DNA of 64,000 nucleotides from Aeromicrobium senzhongii (GCF_014334735.1 NZ_CP060587.1:310001-374000); one strand, 5' to 3'; positions 9,904-18,752 are shown, numbered from the stretch's first letter. The notes: generated from the sequence alone by a model not told the origin. Made by a program: numbers and translations.

Positions 9904-11160
9904 TCAGTAGGGCGACATGAAGCCCAGCGACGTGTGCGTCAGGCCCGGGAACACGGTGCCGACACCCACCTCGGGGAAGCGCGTCCGCAGGATCTCGGCC
10001 AACACGCTGCGGTAGTCGGTGGTCACCGCCAGGTCTCCGTCGACCTGCTTGCCGGCCGAGAGCGTCGGCCAGTTCGCGTAGTACCCGCCCTTGACGCCCG
10101 CGCCGAAGGCGAAGACGGCGTTGCCGTAGCCGTGGTCGAGTCCGGCGGCGCCGTTCTGGCCCAGCCGGCGGCCGAACTCGCTGAGCGTCACGATGGTCAC
10201 CCGCGACGCATGGGTGCCCAGGTCGGTCAGGAACGCCGCGATGCACTTCGACATCTGCTCGATCTGGTTGCTGATCCGCCACGTGATGTCGACGTGGTGG
10301 TCCCAGCCGCCGAAGTCGACCGCGATGGCACGCACGCCGACCCCGGCCCTGATCAGGGCCGCCGAGCTGGCCAGGGCCTTGCCGAGCTCGTTGTGCTGGG
10401 GATAGACGGCCCCGTGCTGCGGACCCTTTTTCTCCTCGGCCGCGATCATGCCGGCGCGCTTGTCGAGGGCCAGCGCCTCCTGGCCCGCGCGGCCGATCAC
10501 GGTGCCGGCGTCGCGGTACATCGTCGAGAGCATCGACCGCAGCCGAGGGCCGAGATCCTGGTGGTCGGCCCACGGAGCCGACAGCGAGGTGAAGTCCGAC
10601 GTCGCGAAGGACGGCTCGGGTCCGATCAGCGACGTGGGCATGACGGTCGACCCGACCTGGATGCCGTCGAACACGTCGTTGGAGGTGAAGCAGCCGATGA
10701 CGCGGTTGAGCCAGCCGATGCGCTCGGACGATCCGGGATCGGCGTCCTCGACCAGCTCCATCGCCTCGAAGTGCGAGCGGTTCGGCGTGGGCAGCCCGAC
10801 GGCGTGGATGGCCGCCATCTTCCCGCTGTTCCACAGTCCCTCGAGGGGCTTGAACGACGGGTGCAGCCCGAAGGTGGCGTCGGCGCCCATCAGCTGGGCC
10901 TTCTTCACGGCGATGTTCGGTCGGGCCGCGTAGTAGGCCGGCTCGGCGTGGGGGACCATCATCGACATGCCGTCCGCGCCGCCGCGCAGCGACAGCACGA
11001 TGAGGATGTTGCCGTTCGTGGCGCCGTACGCGGTCGAGGCCAGCACGTCGCCGAACATCGAGGTCGTGACCCCCGCCATGGCGAGCAGGCCGGCCGACTT
11101 CAGTACATTGCGCCGGCTCACCCCGTAGTCGGCACAGGACGCGTCGTGTCCGTCGTTCAT
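9904..11160 (-). CDS. DUF1501 family protein, Tat-exported
   Basis: 418 residues of the DUF1501 family (alkaline-phosphatase-like fold). A twin-arginine signal, SRRNVLKSAG, begins about residue 15 and is followed by a hydrophobic stretch and an alanine-rich cleavage region (ASTAYGA), so Tat export is likely. The body has the family motif LSLRGGADGMSMMVPH and a metal-type DHGYGN segment near residue 350. In many bacteria DUF1501 genes sit directly after a DUF1800 gene, as here (ATGA overlap). The pair is of unknown function, although the fold suggests hydrolysis of phosphate or sulfate esters. The longer ORF from 11562 is an artefact of the open frame across DUF1800. Confidence 0.92.
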   Translation of the reverse strand: MNDGHDASCADYGVSRRNVLKSAGLLAMAGVTTSMFGDVLASTAYGATNGNILIVLSLRGGADGMSMMVPHAEPAYYAARPNIAVKKAQLMGADATFGLHPSFKPLEGLWNSGKMAAIHAVGLPTPNRSHFEAMELVEDADPGSSERIGWLNRVIGCFTSNDVFDGIQVGSTVMPTSLIGPEPSFATSDFTSLSAPWADHQDLGPRLRSMLSTMYRDAGTVIGRAGQEALALDKRAGMIAAEEKKGPQHGAVYPQHNELGKALASSAALIRAGVGVRAIAVDFGGWDHHVDITWRISNQIEQMSKCIAAFLTDLGTHASRVTIVTLSEFGRRLGQNGAAGLDHGYGNAVFAFGAGVKGGYYANWPTLSAGKQVDGDLAVTTDYRSVLAEILRTRFPEVGVGTVFPGLTHTSLGFMSPY

Positions 11161-12617
11161 CGCAGCATCGCCTCCGGGGCGCTCAGGATCGCGGTGCGGA
11201 CGAGGGTCAGCATCCAGGTCATGTGACCCTCGTTCCGCTCCCACTCGGCCTTGAAGACGTGCGACGGGGCCTTGCCCATCAGCGTCGCGACCCCGTCGAC
11301 CGTCTCGGCGGTGGCTCGGCGGCCGGTCATCATGACCGCCTGGTGGTGCACGAGATCCTTCAGCGCGATCGGCCACACGGGCGGGACGAGATCGCGTGGC
11401 AGGGGGCGGGTCCCCTTCTTCACGGCGCCGTTGGTGTTCGCCATCCAGGAGCGCGCCGTCCATGCGCGCAGCAGCCGCGCGGGGGACAGGTACGTGTCGG
11501 ACTGCTCGGGGGAGCCGTCGGGTCGCGGCCACTGGAACGGCGCCTGGCCGATCCAGCTGCACAGCCAGCTGAACGAATCCACATGGCTGTCGGGGCCTGC
11601 GCCGGTCGGCACGATGTCACAGGCGCGCTGGGTGGCCAGCACGTCCTCGGCGGGGGTGCGCGCCTTCTGGAACTTCGAGGCCAGGAATCCCGGGTCCCGC
11701 ACGAGGGTGCGCAGGCACGCCGCGATGTCGCTGCCCGAGGACAGATACGTCGCGGCGACCGCGTCGACCGAGCTCTGGGGCGGCTCGTCGCGGATGAACC
11801 GCACGCACAGGCGCCGAGCGATCCGCGCGGCCGTCGCGGGCCGCATCGCGAGCCAGTCGAGGTAGGCGTTCAGTTCGGCACGGCCGTCGGCGGAGCCGTT
11901 CGTGAACGTCCTGCCCATCACGGTCACCGGGCCGACGTGGTGCCTGGCCGGGTCGTATCCGGCGGCGAAGTCCTGGTTCACGCCGACGGTGAACCCGGTC
12001 AACAACCGGGCCGAGCTCTTGACGTCGTCCTCGGTGTACCCCGCCGTCCGTCCGACGGTGTAGAGCTCGAGCAGCTCACGACCGAGGTTCTCGTTGATCT
12101 GTGTCCTGGTGTTGCGGTGGTTCGACAGGTAACCCGACATCGCCGGATGGGTCACCGCGGCACGCAGCAGTTCGCGGTAGGTCCCGAGGGCGTGCGGCCG
12201 GATGGCGTGGCTGTCGTAGTGCAGCCGCCACGGGAAGCTCGATCCCTCGCCGACCGGGATGTGCAGCAGGTTCGACCAGAAGTCGACCATCATCTCGTGC
12301 ACCTGGTTCGTGGCGACCACACGCCGGGCCAGGGAGTACTTCACCAGGTCGTCGCCGTACTGCCACCCGCCGTACCGTTCGGCCTTGTTGTTCTCCCAAG
12401 CCGTGGCGGGGGAGTCCTTGAGCCGGGGGAACCAGTCCAGGACCGCGGCGGCCGCGGGGTCGGGGCCCGGCTTCAACTGGGCCGCGAACCAGGCGTCGAC
12501 GCTGGTGTACCGCAGGACGTCGGCCTCGAGGCGCAGGTTGTACCCGTAGGTGAAGCGCCGGACGAGGTGTTGCGCCGCCTCGGACAGACGCGGCTGCGTC
12601 CCGGGCAGGGCGGGCAT
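11157..12617 (-). CDS. DUF1800 domain-containing protein
   Basis: 486 residues. The N-terminal half has the DUF1800 hallmark segments: AAQHLVRRFTYG near residue 13, the FWSNLLHIPVG stretch, then HPAMSGYLSN and ENLGRELLELYTVG (about residues 160-190). No signal peptide is evident, unlike its partner DUF1501; the family is often annotated as unknown and secreted by some route. The ATG at 12617 overlaps the upstream CAP-protein stop by one base (TGATG), and the stop overlaps the DUF1501 start, so three genes form one coupled operon. The in-frame extension to 13613 lies over the CAP gene in another frame and is rejected. Confidence 0.9.
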   Translation of the reverse strand: MPALPGTQPRLSEAAQHLVRRFTYGYNLRLEADVLRYTSVDAWFAAQLKPGPDPAAAAVLDWFPRLKDSPATAWENNKAERYGGWQYGDDLVKYSLARRVVATNQVHEMMVDFWSNLLHIPVGEGSSFPWRLHYDSHAIRPHALGTYRELLRAAVTHPAMSGYLSNHRNTRTQINENLGRELLELYTVGRTAGYTEDDVKSSARLLTGFTVGVNQDFAAGYDPARHHVGPVTVMGRTFTNGSADGRAELNAYLDWLAMRPATAARIARRLCVRFIRDEPPQSSVDAVAATYLSSGSDIAACLRTLVRDPGFLASKFQKARTPAEDVLATQRACDIVPTGAGPDSHVDSFSWLCSWIGQAPFQWPRPDGSPEQSDTYLSPARLLRAWTARSWMANTNGAVKKGTRPLPRDLVPPVWPIALKDLVHHQAVMMTGRRATAETVDGVATLMGKAPSHVFKAEWERNEGHMTWMLTLVRTAILSAPEAMLR

Positions 12618-13573
12618 CAGCAGGCCCCCGACTTCGTCGTGGCGGAGGCGTCCGAGGAGACGAGCACCGTCAGGTACCGCGTGCCGCCTGCTGCGAACAC
12701 CGCGACGCCGTACTCGAAGCCGGGTGCCCGGTGGCACGCGGACAGCAGGCGGCCGGTCTCGCCGTAGGGCGAGGCGAGCCACGTGTCGACGGCGAGGTCG
12801 ACGGCCGCCGCCGTGGTGCCGGCGACGCCGATCGCGTGCGTGACGGCCTGGACGGTCCGGCCGGGGCAGGAGGCGGCGGGCAGGGGGCGTCCGGCCGCGC
12901 GGTGTGCCGCGGCGCCGGGGTCGACGGCGCGTTTCGTCGTGGCCATCCACCGCGCGTGGTCGCGGGCATACGTCGTCAGGCACGCTTCGGCGCCGAGGTC
13001 GCGGGCGCCCTGCACGTCGGCACGGGCGTACGTCGCGCGGGCCGCGCGGACGTCCGCGAGCAGGGCCTTCTCGTCCGCCGTGAGCACCGCCGGCCGCGAG
13101 GGCACGGTGCGCGGAACCTCGCGGACGGTCACCTTGACGGTCGTCGACTTCGCGGCGGCGTGGGTGTGCTTCCTGCCACCGGTCTGGTGCCGGATCCGGG
13201 GCGCCTGGGCCCGGTACGAGAACGTGCCGACGGTCGGCTTGAGCCGGATCGTCGTGGTGGCCCGGACGGTGCGCTTGGTGACGGTGCGCCACGCCTTGCG
13301 GGCGGGGTCCCACCGCTGCAGGCGCACCGCTCGGGGGTGCTTCGTGGAGGTGCGGAGCCGGAAGGACACGGTGGCACCGCGGGTGATCGTCTTCGGGGTG
13401 GCCGCCAGCCGCAGGGCGGGCTTCTTCGCCGCCGCGGGTCGCGCCAGCGAGGTGCGCTCGGCAGGTGCGGGGGAGTCGGAGCGCTCCTGCGCCACGACGA
13501 CGGTCCCGCCGATCAGCACGGTCACGACGAGTCCCACCGCCAGGGTGGGGCCGATGTGACGAATGTGACCCAT
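12617..13573 (-). CDS. Exported CAP/SCP-like domain protein
   Basis: 318 residues. A hydrophobic helix at about 9-28 acts as signal peptide or membrane anchor. It is followed by a low-complexity linker, a beta-rich Ig-like domain (about 50-150, many Thr, Arg and Lys) and a C-terminal CAP-like domain from about 165 (LTADEKALLADVRAARA, then ACLTTYARDHARWMATT), resembling the bacterial CAP domains related to eukaryotic SCP/PR-1. The canonical CAP His and Glu residues are only partly recognisable, so the domain call is moderate. First gene of the CAP-DUF1800-DUF1501 operon. Its acidic/basic linker and export suggest a surface role. Confidence 0.72.
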   Translation of the reverse strand: MGHIRHIGPTLAVGLVVTVLIGGTVVVAQERSDSPAPAERTSLARPAAAKKPALRLAATPKTITRGATVSFRLRTSTKHPRAVRLQRWDPARKAWRTVTKRTVRATTTIRLKPTVGTFSYRAQAPRIRHQTGGRKHTHAAAKSTTVKVTVREVPRTVPSRPAVLTADEKALLADVRAARATYARADVQGARDLGAEACLTTYARDHARWMATTKRAVDPGAAAHRAAGRPLPAASCPGRTVQAVTHAIGVAGTTAAAVDLAVDTWLASPYGETGRLLSACHRAPGFEYGVAVFAAGGTRYLTVLVSSDASATTKSGAC

Positions 13574-13629
13574 GGTCGAAATGATGACTCAGAGAGTGCC
13601 GAAAGGACAGCACAATCCGCAGATGCGAA

Positions 13630-13656
13630 CGGCCCGCCCCCGAAGGGTGCGGGCCG
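13630..13656 (-). terminator. Hairpin after the first coiled-coil gene
   Basis: Arms CGGCCCGC (13630-13637) and GCGGGCCG (13649-13656) make an 8-bp GC stem just downstream of the 283-residue coiled-coil gene stop (13673). There is no clear T-run, as is usual in this kind of genome. Confidence 0.55.
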
Positions 13657-13672
13657 CCGGATGTCGCGGGGG

Positions 13673-14524
13673 TCAGGACTGGTCGTTCGTGACCTCGAAC
13701 AGCGAGCCCTGGGGCTCCTGCACGTCGTCGCCGGTGAGGTGCGCCAGAGCGCGGCGGACGTTGGCGAGCTGGGCGTTGATGCTCTCGCTGCGTCGCTCAA
13801 TCTCGGCGACCTCCCGCTCGGCCTCCAGTCGGATCCGCTCGGCCTCCTGCTGTGCCTCGGCGACGATCGCGGTGGCCTGACGGTGCGCCTCGTCGGCCCG
13901 CTCGCGATCGAGGCGCTCGGCCTCGGTGCGCTCGGCCTCGGCCTTCGCCCGCCAGCCGGCCATCTCCTGCTCGTGCTCGGCCAGGACGCGCTGCTGCTCG
14001 GCGGTGATCCGGTCGAGCTCGGTCTGGGCGGCGCCCGTCACGGCGGCGGCCTTCTCGGCGGCCTCGCTCACGATGCGGGCGGCCTCCTGGTCGGCGGCGT
14101 CGCGCGTGGTCCGGGCGTACTCGTCGGCCTCGGTGCGGGTCGTGAGTGCGTACGCGTCGGCCTCGTCGCGGGTCGCCTGGGCGTAGTCGTCGGCCTCGGT
14201 GCGCGTCGCGACGGCGTAGGCGTCGGCCTCCTTGCGGAGCTTGCGGACCGCGTCGGCGGCGTCGGTGCGCTGGCGCTCGATCTCCTTGGCCGTCCTCTTG
14301 CGCAGCTCCGCCGACTCCTCCTCGGCGAGCGTGAGGATCTGGCCGACCCGATCCCCGAGGTGGGCGAAGTTCGGCTCGGTGACGGCGGCGAGCTTGTTCT
14401 CGACCTCGGTGATCTGGTTGCGCAGACCCTTCGCGTGCTCCTTCAAGGTGGCGATGTGGGCGTCGACCTCGGCGGGGTCGTAGCCACGGAGAACGGTCTT
14501 GAAGGAGGAAGTCGAGGAGCTCAT
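13673..14524 (-). CDS. DivIVA-like coiled-coil protein (short paralogue A)
   Basis: 283 residues. The first 20 residues contain FKTVLRGYDPAEVDAHI, the membrane-curvature/dimer motif typical of DivIVA/Wag31 N-termini. The rest is almost unbroken coiled coil rich in Ala, Glu and Arg (about 25-260), with a run of near-identical 11-residue turns around 100-140 (TRTEADDYAQA and variants). The C-terminus is SINAQLANVRRALAHL. It is a paralogue of the next protein, sharing both N- and C-terminal motifs. In actinobacteria such proteins build polar or scaffold structures; a role in cell pole or wall organisation is inference. It is separated from the other two by 64 bp. Confidence 0.8.
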   Translation of the reverse strand: MSSSTSSFKTVLRGYDPAEVDAHIATLKEHAKGLRNQITEVENKLAAVTEPNFAHLGDRVGQILTLAEEESAELRKRTAKEIERQRTDAADAVRKLRKEADAYAVATRTEADDYAQATRDEADAYALTTRTEADEYARTTRDAADQEAARIVSEAAEKAAAVTGAAQTELDRITAEQQRVLAEHEQEMAGWRAKAEAERTEAERLDRERADEAHRQATAIVAEAQQEAERIRLEAEREVAEIERRSESINAQLANVRRALAHLTGDDVQEPQGSLFEVTNDQS

Positions 14525-14588
14525 GGTGTGACCATTGTTTCAGAGTGGACAAGGCCCGTGCACGGTGCGCCAGCCTCGCTCCAGCGTG

Positions 14589-15449
14589 TCACGAAGAGCG
14601 GGGTGATGTCTCCTCCGAGCGTGCCGGCGAGCCCGTCAGACTGCTCAACATCTGGCGCAGATTGGCCAGCTGGTCGTTGATGCTGTCGCGGCGCTGCATG
14701 GCGGCCGCCACCTCGCGCTCGGACTCGGCGCGGATGCGGTCGGCCGTCGACTTCGCGTCGTTGACCATCGTGGTGGCGCGGGCCTGGGCGTCCTCCAGGA
14801 CCCGACGAGCCTCGCGTTCGGCGTCCGCCCGCTCGGCCACGGCCGCGGACTGCTGCTCGGTGACGCGGCGCTCGAGCTCCTCGAGCTTGGCCCGGTGCTC
14901 GATCTCGGCCTCCTGGAAGGAGTGCTCGGCGGCCTCGCGGCGCTGTGCCATCGCGATCTCGAAGTCGGCGTTGGCAGCGGCCGCCTTGGCGCGCTGCTGC
15001 TCGACCAGGACCTCGGCCTCCTGGCGCATGGTGGCGACCTCGCGCTCGGTCGCGTCGATCAGGTCGGCCGCGGTGGCACGGGCCTCCTGCAGTGCTCGTG
15101 CCGCATCAGCCTCGGCGTCGGACCGGGTGGCCTCGGCGTGCACCTCGGCCTCCTCGCGCAGCCGTCGGAGCTCGTGCTGGGTCGACGTGCGGGCGGCCTC
15201 GAGCTCGGCCTCGGCCGACGCGCGCAGCTCGGCGGCCTCGTCGCGTGCCAGGGAGAGGATCTGGATCATGCGCTCGCCCAGGTGCTCGAAGGAGGCGGGC
15301 TGGTCCGCGATCTCGGCGGCGGCCGGCGCGCTGTCGTTCTCGCGGCGCAACTGCTCGATCTGGTCCTCCAACTCGCTCAGGCGGCTCTGGACCTGGGCGG
15401 GATCGAAGCCCCGCAGGACGATGCGGAAGTCGGCGTGGGTCTCGGTCAT
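14589..15449 (-). CDS. DivIVA-like coiled-coil protein (short paralogue B)
   Basis: 286 residues beginning MTETHADFRIVLRGFDPAQV, again a DivIVA-like N-terminus, followed by coiled coil to about residue 265 and the C-terminal SINDQLANLRQMLSSLTG that mirrors paralogue A. The ATG at 15449 overlaps the stop of the upstream 473-residue coiled-coil gene (ATGA), so those two are co-translated. The longer open frame to 16898 reads a shadow of that gene. No membrane segment or enzyme motif is present. Function is unknown; a cytoskeletal or polar scaffold is the best inference. Confidence 0.8.
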   Translation of the reverse strand: MTETHADFRIVLRGFDPAQVQSRLSELEDQIEQLRRENDSAPAAAEIADQPASFEHLGERMIQILSLARDEAAELRASAEAELEAARTSTQHELRRLREEAEVHAEATRSDAEADAARALQEARATAADLIDATEREVATMRQEAEVLVEQQRAKAAAANADFEIAMAQRREAAEHSFQEAEIEHRAKLEELERRVTEQQSAAVAERADAEREARRVLEDAQARATTMVNDAKSTADRIRAESEREVAAAMQRRDSINDQLANLRQMLSSLTGSPARSEETSPRSS

Positions 15450-16867
15450 GTGAAGGGGTTCTCCTCGTTGCGGTGGCGGTCGATGTCGCCGGCCGAGAGC
15501 ACGGTGATCACGTCGGAAAGTCGGTTCAGCTCGTCGGCGGCCCGGTCGCGGGCGACCAGGACGTCGTCGGCCTCGGCGCGCGCCCGCTCGAGCACGTCGC
15601 GGGCCTCCTGCTTCAGCTGGGCCGCGCGCTCGCGCGCCTCGTCGAGCAGTCGCGTGGCCTCGTCGCGGCGCTCCTTGCTCTCGCGGAGGGCATGGCGCTG
15701 GGCGGAGAGGACCTCGTCGCTGACCCGCTCGCGCAGCAGACGGGCGCCCGACTCGGCCTCGGCGAGCCGCCGGGTGGCCCGCTCGTGGGTGGCGTCGGCC
15801 ATCGCCTGCGCCTGGGCGCGGACCCGGGTGGCGTCCTGACCGGCCTCGACCAGGATGCGCTCGGCACGCTCCTGGGCGTCGGACAGCACGTCGTCGGCCG
15901 CGCCGGCCAGGTCGGCGGCGGCCGCCTCGGCCGCCGCGAGCTGGGCGGACAACCGGGTGCGGGCCCGCCCGATGATCTCGACGACCGAGACCCGCGTGCG
16001 GTGCAGCAGGGCCGCGGCCTCGCGATGGCCCTGCTGGCGCATCCGCTCGGTCTCGAGCTGTCCGTTGCTCAACAGCAGGTCGATCGTGGCGCGGGTCTCG
16101 TCGAGCTCGCCCCGTGCGGCCGCGATCGTCCGTTCGGACTCGGCCTTGGCGTCGGCCACCCGCGAGGCGGCCTCCTCGCGGGCACGCGCGAGCAGTTGCT
16201 CGGACTCGGCGCGCGCTCGGTCGGCCTCGTCGATCGCGGACTCCACGACCATCTCGGCATTGCGCTCGGCGGCCCGGGTGATCTCGAGGGTGTGCTGCTC
16301 GGCCTCGAGCACGATCCGCTCGACGTACTCCTCGGATTCCGCGGTCCGTCGCTCGGCGTCGCCCTCGGCCGTCGCGACGAGCTCGACGGCGCGTCGCTCG
16401 GCCCGATGGGTGACCTCGTCGGCCTTCTCGCGGGCCTCGGCCAACAGCCGGCCGGCCTCGACGGCGGACTCGGTGAGGATGGCGTCGGCGCGCTCGCGAG
16501 CGTCCGTCAGCAGGGCGAGTGCCTCCTGCTCGGAGGTCTCGCGCCGCTGCTCGGCGTCGCGGACCAGGATCGTGGCCTGCTCGCTGGCATCGGCGACGAT
16601 CGTGGCGGCGTCCTCGGACGCGCGATCGAGCTGCTCGGTGACCGTGGAGAGCTGGGCCGAGGCGGTGTCGCGCACGTGGCGGGCGTCGTCGTACAGCAGT
16701 CGCGCCTCGGCCTGCAGTCGGCGCGCCTCGGTGGTCATCCGCTCGGCCTCGGCGGCGGCCGCGGCCTCCAGTTCGGCCGCCACCTGCTGGGCGTGCCGCA
16801 ACAGGCCGGCGACACCGCGGGCCTGCTCGGTGGCGGGACCGGTCCCGGTGGTGTGCTCTGCCGACAT
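15446..16867 (-). CDS. Long coiled-coil protein (Scy/FilP-like scaffold candidate)
   Basis: 473 residues that are almost entirely alpha-helical coiled coil, dominated by Ala, Glu and Arg with short periodic repeats. There is no DivIVA-type FxxVLRGYD motif at the N-terminus, but the C-terminus (DELNRLSDVITVLSAG) resembles the last helix of its two neighbours. The composition recalls the Streptomyces polarisome proteins Scy and FilP, though I cannot show homology by eye and low-complexity coiled coils are misleading. First gene of the trio. A GAGACT box about 8 nt before the ATG would fit leaderless transcription. Confidence 0.75.
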   Translation of the reverse strand: MSAEHTTGTGPATEQARGVAGLLRHAQQVAAELEAAAAAEAERMTTEARRLQAEARLLYDDARHVRDTASAQLSTVTEQLDRASEDAATIVADASEQATILVRDAEQRRETSEQEALALLTDARERADAILTESAVEAGRLLAEAREKADEVTHRAERRAVELVATAEGDAERRTAESEEYVERIVLEAEQHTLEITRAAERNAEMVVESAIDEADRARAESEQLLARAREEAASRVADAKAESERTIAAARGELDETRATIDLLLSNGQLETERMRQQGHREAAALLHRTRVSVVEIIGRARTRLSAQLAAAEAAAADLAGAADDVLSDAQERAERILVEAGQDATRVRAQAQAMADATHERATRRLAEAESGARLLRERVSDEVLSAQRHALRESKERRDEATRLLDEARERAAQLKQEARDVLERARAEADDVLVARDRAADELNRLSDVITVLSAGDIDRHRNEENPFT

Positions 16868-17004
16868 GATGCGTCAGTCTCGCACGCGCCGGGGCCACTG
16901 ATCGAGGGCTGAGACGGCCTTTTTCGCCCGGTGAGACAGGGTCTTCGTCACAGCCGGCGTCAGGACCCCGCTCCGCTCGACGGGCGAGGGCGCCCGCGCC
17001 GTTC

Positions 17005-17010
17005 TACGGT
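17005..17010 (+). promoter_or_regulatory. -10 box of the lipoprotein gene
   Basis: TACGGT ends 7 nt before the GTG at 17018, which fits a leaderless transcript and favours GTG over the adjacent ATG at 17021. Confidence 0.5.
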
Positions 17011-17017
17011 GGGGCCC

Positions 17018-17593
17018 GTGATGCGCAAAGTGATTCCTGTGATTCTGATGGCGGCTCTCGCGGCGGGGTGTGGCGGCGGTGACGGAGACGCTTCGTCCTC
17101 GTCCAAGCCCGACTCGAGCTCCAGTGAGTCGCCCGCGATCACGACGGGCCAGGAGGTCAGCGGCACCGGGTACACCTTCCGCGCACCCGAGGGTTGGGGC
17201 GACCCGCCCCAGGAGGTCCCGGGCATGCAGCTCGACAGTCTCGTGGTGGACCTCGGTGACGACGACGGGTTCAACGACAACCTCAACGTCCTGCTCTCGC
17301 CGGCAGGGCCCATGAAGGCGTCGCAGGCCGAGACCGCGGGCAAGAACGAGCTGACCGGCATCGGGGCGTCGGACGTGAAGGTGCACGACCGGACGGAGGT
17401 CGCGGGTCGCGAGACCGCCCACCTCTCGGCGGGCATGTCGTTGAACGACGCCGTCTACGAGATCGACCAGTACTACATCGCCGGCGAGGACCAGACGTAC
17501 GTGGCGACCTTCTCGTTCAGCAAGACCGCCAGCGCCGACCAGCGACAGGCCGCCATCGACCACGTGCTGAACAGCTGGTCCTGGGCCGACTGA
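17018..17593 (+). CDS. Secreted lipoprotein, function unknown
   Basis: About 190 residues. The start MRKVIPVILMAALAAGCGGG has a classic lipobox (LAAGC), so the mature protein is a lipid-anchored surface protein beginning at Cys, followed by a Ser/Asp-rich linker. The body, from about residue 45, reads as a compact domain (GYTFRAPEGWGDPP near the start; QRQAAIDHVLNSWSW at the end) resembling the PsbP/DUF1795-type domain of many actinobacterial lipoproteins. No ligand can be assigned. The start is either GTG 17018 or ATG 17021; promoter spacing favours the first. A strong hairpin follows the stop. Confidence 0.85.
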   Translation: MMRKVIPVILMAALAAGCGGGDGDASSSSKPDSSSSESPAITTGQEVSGTGYTFRAPEGWGDPPQEVPGMQLDSLVVDLGDDDGFNDNLNVLLSPAGPMKASQAETAGKNELTGIGASDVKVHDRTEVAGRETAHLSAGMSLNDAVYEIDQYYIAGEDQTYVATFSFSKTASADQRQAAIDHVLNSWSWAD

Positions 17594-17613
17594 GGCCTGG
17601 GCCAGGGTGGGTC

Positions 17614-17645
17614 CCCGCCCGGCCGAGCGGACCGGCCGGGACGGG
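17614..17645 (+). terminator. Terminator hairpin after the lipoprotein gene
   Basis: CCCGCCCGGCC pairs with GGCCGGGACGGG (one bulged base) around a 9-nt loop, 20 nt after the lipoprotein stop. It is a GC-rich intrinsic-type hairpin without a U-tract. Confidence 0.55.
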
Positions 17646-17732
17646 TCCCTACGATGGCTGGAGCCGGCTGACCGCGACGACGCGGGCCCGGACCACCGCC
17701 GCGAAGCGGCCACCCCGACCGTGAGGACGAGC

Positions 17733-18752
17733 ATGACCACCACGACCCGCGAGATTCATCTGGCCCAGCGTCCCTCCGGCCTGCCGGGACCGGAGACCTA
17801 CCGGTTCGTCGAGCGCGAGCTGCGTGAGCTGCGCGAGGGCGACGTGCTGGTCGAGAACATCGTCCTCACGGTCGACCCGTACATGCGGCCGCGGATGAAC
17901 GACGTGAAGTCGTACGTCCCGCCGTTCAAGCTCGACCACGCGCTCGACGGCGGCGCCGTGGGCGTGGTCGTCGAGTCGCGGTCGGAGGCGCTGCCCGTGG
18001 GCACCGTCGTGAGCCACGGCCTGGGTTGGCGCGAGCACGCCGTCCTCGCGGACAAGTACGCCAAGAGGATCGAGTTGAACGGCCTGCCGTCCTCGTACTT
18101 CCTGGGCGTGCTCGGCATGCCGGGCATGACCGCCTACGCGGGCCTGTTCGACGTCGCGGCCTTCCAGCCCGGCGACTCCGTCTTCGTGTCGGCCGCAGCC
18201 GGCGCCGTGGGCAGCCTCGTGGGCCAGTTCGCCCGCCTCGGCGGCGCCGACCGCGTGGTCGGCAGTGCCGGCTCGGCCGAGAAGGTCGCCCTGCTGGTGG
18301 ACGAGCTGAAGTTCGACGCCGCGATCAACTACCGCGACGGCGACGTGATGGGCCAGGTCGGCGCCGCGTTCCCCGACGGCTTCGACGTGTACTTCGACAA
18401 CGTGGGCGGCGACCACCTGGAGGCGGCGCTCGAGCACATCAACGAGCGCGGCCGGATGGCGCTGTGCGGCTCGATCTCGGGATACAACGACCCGAACGCC
18501 AGCGGCCCGCGCAACATGTTCAAGGCCGTCGGCAAGCGCCTGACCATGCGCGGCTTCATCGTCAGCGACCACGAGCACCTGCGCCCCGAGTTCGAGCAGA
18601 AGGTGGGCCAGTGGCTCCGCGACGGCGACCTCGCCTACCGCGAGACCACCTGGAACGGCCTCGACGCGATGCCCGAGGCCTTCGCCGGCCTGCTCACCGG
18701 CGCCAACACCGGCAAGGCGATCGTGCGCCTGCGCGAGGATCCGGCGTCCTGA
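17733..18752 (+). CDS. NADP-dependent oxidoreductase, MDR/leukotriene B4 dehydrogenase-like
   Basis: 339 residues of the zinc-free medium-chain dehydrogenase/reductase superfamily (curcumin/alkenal reductase group). VDPYMRPRMND near residue 48 is the group signature. The Rossmann motif is SAAAGAVGSLVGQFARLGG (about 153-171) and FDNVGGDHLEAAL near 223 is also typical. It likely reduces activated alkenes with NADPH; the substrate is unknown. The ATG at 17733 is preceded by GAGGACG; the upstream in-frame codons from 17607 lack coding character. A TACGAT box (17650-17655) may give a leader of about 70 nt. Cytoplasmic, single-gene unit. Confidence 0.92.
   Translation: MTTTTREIHLAQRPSGLPGPETYRFVERELRELREGDVLVENIVLTVDPYMRPRMNDVKSYVPPFKLDHALDGGAVGVVVESRSEALPVGTVVSHGLGWREHAVLADKYAKRIELNGLPSSYFLGVLGMPGMTAYAGLFDVAAFQPGDSVFVSAAAGAVGSLVGQFARLGGADRVVGSAGSAEKVALLVDELKFDAAINYRDGDVMGQVGAAFPDGFDVYFDNVGGDHLEAALEHINERGRMALCGSISGYNDPNASGPRNMFKAVGKRLTMRGFIVSDHEHLRPEFEQKVGQWLRDGDLAYRETTWNGLDAMPEAFAGLLTGANTGKAIVRLREDPAS

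Noticed and set aside
14589..16898. A 769-residue minus-strand protein
   Set aside because: Only its last 286 residues are real (paralogue B); the rest is the shadow of the 473-residue coiled-coil gene.
14895..16912. Plus-strand ORFs across the coiled-coil genes
   Set aside because: Leu/Gly/Arg-rich shadow of repetitive Ala-Glu-Arg coding; no domains.
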